Made by a program: the position numbers and the translations under genes
Notes under the pieces: generated by a model
Database searches by the model: none
Told to the model about the DNA's origin: nothing
The model's input: the letters and a program-made list of their open reading frames with translations, nothing else
Shown: positions 5,789-9,351 of the stretch, piece by piece
How the letters are laid out: every line of letters begins with the position of its first letter
Position numbering within the stretch: position 1 is the stretch's first letter
NCBI GenBank assembly: GCA_934659475.1
Contig: CAKUHX010000058.1
Span: forward strand, 1 to 9,351
Reading direction: 5' to 3'
Length of the DNA stretch: 9,351 nt
DNA from: an uncultured Oscillospiraceae bacterium
Lineage (GTDB): Bacteria; Bacillota; Clostridia; Oscillospirales; Oscillospiraceae

Positions 5789-6439
5789 CGCCCCGCCGGG
5801 GGGCGGCAGCGGGATGCGCAGTACGGGGCAGCCCTCCGCCGCGGGGGCGGCGGCACACTGGGGCAGGGGGAAGACGGCGGCGTTCTCCTCCAGCCAGAAA
5901 TTCTGCCGATCGACCAGCCGGTGCAGACGGGTCTCCAGATCGCCGTCCAGCAGGATGTCTCCGCCCCTCCGGCACTCCTCAGCCGCCCTGTTCAGTGCGG
6001 CCAGAAGGACCTTTTGCTTCCGGTATTCCGGCGGCAGCACCGAAGACAGGGGCAGGGGAGTGCCGTCCCTCAGCCGCCACACCGCGCCCCGGGTCACCAG
6101 GCGGGAGCGCCCGCTTCCGCCGGTCTCCCGGGCGGTCAACACGATGCTGGCCCTCTCCTCCGTCTCCCAGGGTGCTGATCCTGACAGTTCGCAGTTCCAC
6201 GGGCGGAAGGGGCGGGAGCGGGCGCGGCAGTCAGCCAGCTCCAGACAGGCCAGGGGATACAGCCGCCGCTCCCACCGCGCCCGCCACAGCCGGGCCGCCC
6301 GCCGGTAATACCGGGTCAGGCGGGGGCAGCCAGCCGCCTCCGGCCAGCTCAGAACATAAGAGAGCACCGGCTCCCCCTCCAATGTCATGGTCCGCTCCTG
6401 CCGCTGCCAGTCCGGCGTCACCGGTTCCTTTTTCCTCAT
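5783..6439 (-). CDS. DUF3298/RsiV-like domain protein
   Basis: The product is 218 residues from the ATG at 6439, which has AAGGGAGGG just upstream. An ATG at 6463 would add 8 residues but has no good site. The C-terminal third resembles the DUF3298 domain found in RsiV-type anti-sigma factors and extracytoplasmic proteins: an LPPEYRKQ segment, a long helix with conserved Leu, then NFWLEENAAVFPLPQCAAAP and a final strand CPVLRIPLP. The N-terminal half (about 25-120) is Arg-rich with the alternating pattern of the partner DUF4163 region. Unlike RsiV, there is no membrane segment or signal peptide at the N-terminus, so it appears cytoplasmic, or else its export signal is lost. Six cysteines are scattered without a metal-binding pattern. 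It is divergent from the yerC operon and tail to tail with the DUF4363 gene. The family call is moderate; function is unknown. Confidence 0.7.
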   Translation of the reverse strand: MRKKEPVTPDWQRQERTMTLEGEPVLSYVLSWPEAAGCPRLTRYYRRAARLWRARWERRLYPLACLELADCRARSRPFRPWNCELSGSAPWETEERASIVLTARETGGSGRSRLVTRGAVWRLRDGTPLPLSSVLPPEYRKQKVLLAALNRAAEECRRGGDILLDGDLETRLHRLVDRQNFWLEENAAVFPLPQCAAAPAAEGCPVLRIPLPPPGGAS

Positions 6440-6506
6440 ATCCCGCCCTCCCTTGCCTGCCATCCTATGTTTTTCCGCTCTTTCTGTGAATGGCGGCCCC
6501 GTCCCC

Positions 6507-6536
6507 TTTACTTTTCATATGGTAGTATGCTAAAAT
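6507..6536 (+). promoter_or_regulatory. Promoter of the yerC-methyltransferase-hslO-cupin operon
   Basis: TTTACT (6507-6512), 18 bp, then TAAAAT (6531-6536). The -10 is preceded by TG-C (6528-6530), an extended -10 element that compensates for the weaker -35. The predicted start is near 6543. Confidence 0.65.
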
Positions 6537-6541
6537 AAAAA

Positions 6542-6563
6542 CCGGTCCGCCGCAGCGGGCCGG
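6542..6563 (+). promoter_or_regulatory. Hairpin at the 5' end of the yerC leader
   Basis: CCGGTCCGC (6542-6550) can pair with GCGGGCCGG (6555-6563), with one G-U pair, around a CGCA loop. It would sit at or very near the 5' end of the mRNA, 11 nt before the AAGGGGG ribosome binding site (6574-6580). A stabilising 5' hairpin is the simplest reading; there is no U-tract, so it is not a terminator. Confidence 0.5.
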
Positions 6564-6587
6564 GATCGCTGAGAAGGGGGACTGCAT

Positions 6588-6881
6588 ATGTCCAAGTTCA
6601 TTGATAAAGTCAGCGGGGACACCCTGTACCGCGCTGTGCTGACCCTGAAAAACGAGGATGAGTGCCGCCGGTTCTTTCAGGACCTGTGTACCGTGTCCGA
6701 GCTGAAGGCCATGGAGCAGCGCATGGATGTGGCCATGCTGCTGGACGACGGAATGATCTACAGCGAGGTGCTGGAGAAGACCGGGGCCTCCACCGCCACC
6801 ATCAGCCGGGTGAACCGCTCCCTGCAATACGGGGCGGAGGGCTATAAGACGGTGATCCCCCGCCTGAAGGAGAAGGGCTGA
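6588..6881 (+). CDS. YerC/YecD family TrpR-like DNA-binding protein
   Basis: A 97-residue all-helical protein of the TrpR-related YerC/YecD family, small regulators widespread in Firmicutes. Features are the N-terminal segment FIDKVSGDTLYRAVLTLKNE, the FFQDLCTVSELKAMEQRMDVAMLL helices shared with TrpR, and a helix-turn-helix at about 56-79. In the latter, VLEKTGASTATISRVNRSL gives a helix, a Gly-containing turn and a recognition helix. Length is normal for the family. The effector and DNA target are unknown; it has no evident link to tryptophan genes here. AAGGGGG lies 7 nt before the ATG. Its TGA overlaps the methyltransferase ATG by one base (TGATG), so the two are probably translationally coupled. 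As first gene of the operon it may control its own promoter; that is inference. Confidence 0.93.
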   Translation: MSKFIDKVSGDTLYRAVLTLKNEDECRRFFQDLCTVSELKAMEQRMDVAMLLDDGMIYSEVLEKTGASTATISRVNRSLQYGAEGYKTVIPRLKEKG

Positions 6882-7633
6882 TGGGCAGCTATCAGTCACT
6901 GGCCGGCTGCTACGACCAGTTCACCCGGGACGTGGACTACGCTGCCTGGGCCGATTACATCGAAAGGCACTTCCGCCGCCGGGGACTGCCGGGGAACACC
7001 GTGCTGGATCTGGCCTGCGGCACAGGCTCCCTCACTCTGGAGCTGGCACGGCGGGGGTATGAAATGATCGGGGTGGACCTGTCCCCGGAGATGCTGACCC
7101 AGGCGGCAGAGAAAAACCGGGGGGCCGTCCCCATCGAGCCCATCTTTCTGTGCCAGCCCATGGAGAGGCTGGACCTGTACGGCACCATTGATGCCTGCGT
7201 GTGCTGTCTGGACAGCGTCAACTACGTCACCGACCCCAAAAAGCTGGAGCGGGCCTTTGGCCGGGTACATCTGTTCCTCATGCCCGGGGGACTGTTCCTG
7301 TTCGACGTGAACACGCCGGAAAAGCTGGCGGCTCTGGACGGACAGGTGTTTCTGGACGAGACGGAGGACGCCTACTGCGTGTGGCGGGCGGAGTTTTCCC
7401 GCCGCGGCGGGATCTGCTCCTATTACATGGACATCTTCCAGCTGGACGAAGACTCCGGCCAGTGGGCGCGCAGCGAGGAGCTGCACCGGGAGCGGGCCTA
7501 CACGGTGGAGCAGCTGACCGAAATGCTGCACCGGGCGGGCTTTCGGGATGTCAGGGTATACGGCGACAGAAAGCTGCGCGCCCCCGCACCGGGGGAGCAG
7601 CGGATCTTTTTTGCGGCAAGAAAGGACGACTGA
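6881..7633 (+). CDS. Class I SAM-dependent methyltransferase
   Basis: A 250-residue soluble Rossmann-fold methyltransferase. Motif I is VLDLACGTGSLT (41-52), which binds the SAM methionine end. Asp66 in GVDLS is the acidic residue after strand 2 that holds the ribose, and DACVCCLDSVNYV (104-116) is the strand 4 motif. GGLFLFDVNTPEKL (136-149) resembles small-molecule or protein methyltransferases of the YodH/Methyltransf_25 type. The N-terminal YQSLAGCYDQFTRDVDYAAWADYI is the usual lid of this subfamily. The substrate cannot be read from the sequence. AAGGAG (6867-6872) lies 8 nt before the ATG, within the end of yerC. The gene is 3 nt from hslO, and its frequent company with yerC and hslO-type housekeeping genes suggests a general rather than a biosynthetic role. 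Confidence 0.92.
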   Translation: MGSYQSLAGCYDQFTRDVDYAAWADYIERHFRRRGLPGNTVLDLACGTGSLTLELARRGYEMIGVDLSPEMLTQAAEKNRGAVPIEPIFLCQPMERLDLYGTIDACVCCLDSVNYVTDPKKLERAFGRVHLFLMPGGLFLFDVNTPEKLAALDGQVFLDETEDAYCVWRAEFSRRGGICSYYMDIFQLDEDSGQWARSEELHRERAYTVEQLTEMLHRAGFRDVRVYGDRKLRAPAPGEQRIFFAARKDD

Positions 7634-7636
7634 GTT

Positions 7637-8515
7637 ATGTCTGACCATATCGTAAGGGCCATTGCAAAGGACGGCAGCTTTAAGGCCGCCGCCATCAGCG
7701 GACGGCAGCTGGTGGAGCGGGCCCGGAACATCCACACCCTGCTGCCCGTGGCCACGGCGGCCCTGGGCCGCACCCTCATGGCCGCCTCCATGATGGGGGA
7801 CGCGCTGAAGGAGCAGAACGGCTCCGTCACCCTTCAGATCAAGGGCGGCGGGCCCCTGGGCACGGTGCTGGCCGTCTCTGACTGCGGCGGCAATGTGCGG
7901 GGCTATGTGCAGAATCCCCATGTGGAGCTGATGGAGAAGCATCCGGGCAAGCTGGATGTGGGCGGCGCCGTGGGCGCCGACGGCACCCTCACCGTTATCA
8001 AGGACATCGGCCTGAAGGAGCCCTATGTGGGCTCCATCGGTCTGTTTTCCGGCGAGATCGCCGACGACCTGGCCATGTACTTTGTGGAGAGCGAGCAGAT
8101 CCCCACCGCCTGCGCTCTAGGGGTGCTGGTGGGCACGGACCAGAGCGTCACCGCCGCCGGGGGCTATCTGATCCAGCTGCTGCCCGGCGCGGAGGAGTCG
8201 GTCATCGACAGGATCGAGGCCGGCATCCAACGTGTGGGCCCGGTGAGCGGAGCACTGGCCGGCGGTCTGGACGGCGAGGGCCTGCTGCGGGCGGTGCTGG
8301 CGGACTTTGAGCTGGAGATCCTGGAGACCCACCCGGTGGAGTATAAATGCTACTGCTCCCGGGAGCGGGTGACCCGGGCGCTGATCTCCATGGGGCGGCA
8401 GGAGCTGTCCGCCCTTATTGAGGAGCAGGGACAGGCGGAGCTGACCTGCCAGTTCTGCGACAAGGTCTACCGCTTCTCCAGGGAGGAGCTGGAGGAGCTG
8501 CTGAGCAATATGTAA
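7637..8515 (+). CDS. hslO: Hsp33 redox-regulated chaperone
   Basis: A holdase that becomes active when its zinc centre is oxidised under heat plus peroxide or bleach stress, protecting unfolding proteins in the cytosol. The 292-residue length is normal. The N-terminal chaperone domain starts with DHIVRAIAKDGSFKAAAI, continues through ARNIHTLLPVATAALGRTLMA and the GGPLGTVLAVSD strand, and includes VGGAVGADGTLTVIKDIGLKEPYVG. The C-terminal redox switch is intact: Cys238-x-Cys240 (KCYCSRERV) and Cys271-x2-Cys274 (CQFCDKVY), the CxC/CxxC zinc ligands of the family. The ATG is 4 nt after the methyltransferase stop, with AAAGGA (7621-7626) 10 nt upstream. A hairpin follows the stop before the cupin gene. 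Assignment is certain. Confidence 0.97.
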   Translation: MSDHIVRAIAKDGSFKAAAISGRQLVERARNIHTLLPVATAALGRTLMAASMMGDALKEQNGSVTLQIKGGGPLGTVLAVSDCGGNVRGYVQNPHVELMEKHPGKLDVGGAVGADGTLTVIKDIGLKEPYVGSIGLFSGEIADDLAMYFVESEQIPTACALGVLVGTDQSVTAAGGYLIQLLPGAEESVIDRIEAGIQRVGPVSGALAGGLDGEGLLRAVLADFELEILETHPVEYKCYCSRERVTRALISMGRQELSALIEEQGQAELTCQFCDKVYRFSREELEELLSNM

Positions 8516-8536
8516 CTGCCCGCCCTGTGCGGGCAG
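8516..8536 (+). other. Intercistronic hairpin between hslO and the cupin gene
   Basis: CTGCCCGC (8516-8523) pairs perfectly with GCGGGCAG (8529-8536) around a 5-nt loop, starting directly after the hslO stop. There is no T-tract behind it, so it is unlikely to be an efficient terminator. It more likely protects the 3' end of upstream mRNA fragments or lowers readthrough into the cupin gene. Confidence 0.6.
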
Positions 8537-8563
8537 CAGAAGGCTTGAAAGGATGACGAAGCA

Positions 8564-8908
8564 ATGGAACTGAAGTATATGAAGAACATCCCCGGCGAGG
8601 AGGTGCTGGAGCTGGCCGATCTGGTGGAGGCCGCCCCCGGACAGGTGGTCAGCCGCACTCTGGCCCAGAACGACCACGTGAGCATCACCCTGTTCGCCTT
8701 TGACAGGGGGGAGGAGATCAGCACCCACGCCTCCGGCGGCGACGCCATGGTCACCGTGCTGGAGGGCACGGGCAGATTCACCGTGGACGGCGTCCCCCAC
8801 CTGGCCGGCAAGGGCCAGTGTCTGGTGATGCCTGCGGGCAAGCCCCATGCGGTGTTTGCCCAGGAGAGTTTCAAGATGCTGCTGGTGGTGGTGTTCCCCG
8901 AAGCGTGA
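8564..8908 (+). CDS. Single-domain cupin protein
   Basis: A 114-residue small beta-barrel of the cupin_2 type. Motif 1 reads G49-EEIST-H55-A-S57-GGD-A61 up to G68, and motif 2 reads G84-QCLVM-P90-A-G92-KP-H95. Of the usual metal ligands, His55 and His95 are present, but the second His of motif 1 is Ser57 and the Glu position is Ala61. The DRGEEISTHASGGDAM stretch is, as I recall, typical of a cupin subfamily in anaerobes, so this is a family trait rather than damage. Ligand and reaction are unknown; a sensor, isomerase or binding role is possible. AAAGGA lies about 11 nt before the ATG. It is the last gene of the yerC operon and ends 8 nt before a strong terminator. A separate promoter was not seen in the short gap after hslO. 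Confidence 0.88.
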   Translation: MELKYMKNIPGEEVLELADLVEAAPGQVVSRTLAQNDHVSITLFAFDRGEEISTHASGGDAMVTVLEGTGRFTVDGVPHLAGKGQCLVMPAGKPHAVFAQESFKMLLVVVFPEA

Positions 8909-8916
8909 GCCCTATG

Positions 8917-8959
8917 AAAAATGCGGCCCATCCGAAAAACGGATGGGCCGCATTTTTTT
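8917..8959. terminator. Bidirectional intrinsic terminator (copy 2 of the repeated stem)
   Basis: AAAAATGCGGCCCATCCG (8917-8934) pairs perfectly with 8940-8957 around an AAAAA loop, and the right arm runs into seven T residues (8953-8959). On the minus strand the same stem is followed by TTTTT, so it can end both the yerC operon and the convergent MATE gene. The stem core equals that of the terminator at 366-404. Confidence 0.92.
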
Positions 8960-9031
8960 GCTCTTCCCGCTCCGGCCTCAGGAACGCTGCAATACTTGTC
9001 CGGCCAGCGGATGGGCGGCGGACCATGCCCG

Positions 9032-9351
9032 CTACAGGGGCTCTTCCATGCGGGCGAAGCGCTTTGCCGGCCGGTAGTAAAGCAGGGCGATAAAAATGAG
9101 CAGCGTGGTCGTGATCAGGCTGATGGGATAGGCCATCATAATGGTCTGAAAGGTACTGTACCTGGGGAATACCAGCCGGACCCACATGATCCGGACACCG
9201 CACACGCCGGCCATGGTCAGAAGCGCTGGCGCCAGGGACAGGCCGAAGCCCCGCAGGTAGCCGCTCATGACCTCGTACAGCAGGGCCAGGGGGAACACGT
9301 CCTCCGGCACATTCAGCAGGCCGAGCACGGGGGCGGCAGCCAGTTCCCCGA
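9032..9351 (-). CDS. MATE family efflux transporter, C-terminal part (5' end outside window)
   Basis: The frame is open to the right edge (codons continue through GELAAAP before the first visible Val codon) and stops at TAG 9034-9032, leaving about the last 105 residues. They show the end of a 12-helix MATE drug/metabolite-cation antiporter: a helix with EVMSGYLRGFG, the loop and helix LAPALLTMAGVCGVRIMWV, the VFPRYSTFQTI connection, the last helix MAYPISLITTTLLIFIALLYY, and a short basic tail KRF. The Arg-Gly-x-Gly and GVRI-x-W patterns are typical of NorM/DinF-like MATE proteins in Clostridia. Substrate is unknown. It is convergent with the cupin gene and probably shares the terminator at 8917-8959, about 75 nt downstream. 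Confidence 0.9.
   Translation of the reverse strand, partial: GELAAAPVLGLLNVPEDVFPLALLYEVMSGYLRGFGLSLAPALLTMAGVCGVRIMWVRLVFPRYSTFQTIMMAYPISLITTTLLIFIALLYYRPAKRFARMEEPL

Noticed and set aside
6896..7942. Long antisense frame across the methyltransferase and hslO (348 codons)
   Set aside because: Shadow of two well-supported genes on the other strand, with no ribosome binding site or recognisable domain.
8117..8848. Antisense frame across hslO and the cupin gene
   Set aside because: Same shadow effect; His/Gln/Leu-rich translation typical of the reverse complement of GC-rich genes.
8564..8908. Cupin gene as a broken, metal-less pseudoenzyme
   Set aside because: The missing His and Glu ligands fall in a stretch that looks like a regular subfamily pattern, and the frame and ribosome binding site are intact.
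1..9351. CRISPR array, transposon, tRNA/rRNA or attachment site
   Set aside because: No regularly spaced repeats, transposase, terminal inverted repeats with target duplication, or RNA-gene cores were found on either strand.

Overview
The window looks like chromosomal DNA from a GC-rich gut Clostridia species, probably in the Oscillospiraceae (Flavonifractor/Pseudoflavonifractor-like). The basis is strong AGGAGG-type ribosome binding sites, GC-biased third codon positions, and a gene mix typical of that group: DUF421 next to DUF4363, a YerC/TrpR-like regulator, a Clostridia-type RsgA and an HslO. No 16S or other species-level marker is present, so this is inference. Nothing points to a phage, transposon, CRISPR array or toxin cluster. 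It is mostly core or near-core DNA with some small, easily missed elements.

Layout. 1-411: 3' end of an unidentified (possibly SUKH/SMI1-like) gene, closed by a perfect 18-bp terminator hairpin. 412-585: a start-less gene remnant of 57 sense codons, closed by a second strong hairpin. 654-2624, minus strand: a two-gene operon (alpha/beta hydrolase with a TPR-like N-terminus, then an RsgA-type GTPase) behind a near-consensus sigma-A promoter. The -10 of that promoter lies inside a perfect 7-1-7 palindrome resembling a PerR box. 2649-4243, minus: guaA (GMP synthase) with its own terminator. 4309-4494, plus: a compact unit encoding a 28-residue acidic peptide, with its own promoter, consensus ribosome binding site and terminator, divergent from guaA. 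4596-4624: a good minus-strand promoter that reads through this unit towards guaA, implying an approximately 350-nt guaA leader or an antisense RNA. 4731-5788, plus: DUF421 (YetF-like) membrane protein and DUF4363 protein, overlapping by 4 nt. 5783-6439, minus: DUF3298/RsiV-like protein, overlapping the DUF4363 gene tail to tail by 6 nt. 6507-8959, plus: operon of yerC-like regulator, SAM methyltransferase, hslO and a cupin protein. 9032-9351, minus: C-terminal part of a MATE efflux protein that runs off the window.

How the parts fit. The rsgA product (30S maturation) and guaA (GTP supply) are neighbours but appear to be separate transcripts: guaA has its own terminator, and the hydrolase-rsgA pair has its own promoter downstream of it. 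HslO (redox chaperone) and the PerR-box-like site both hint at oxidative-stress responses, but nothing in the sequence links them. Points most worth checking are the PerR-like operator, the Lys-to-Arg change in the RsgA P-loop, the 28-aa gene and the antisense/leader promoter opposite it, and the near-identical terminator hairpins at both ends of the window.
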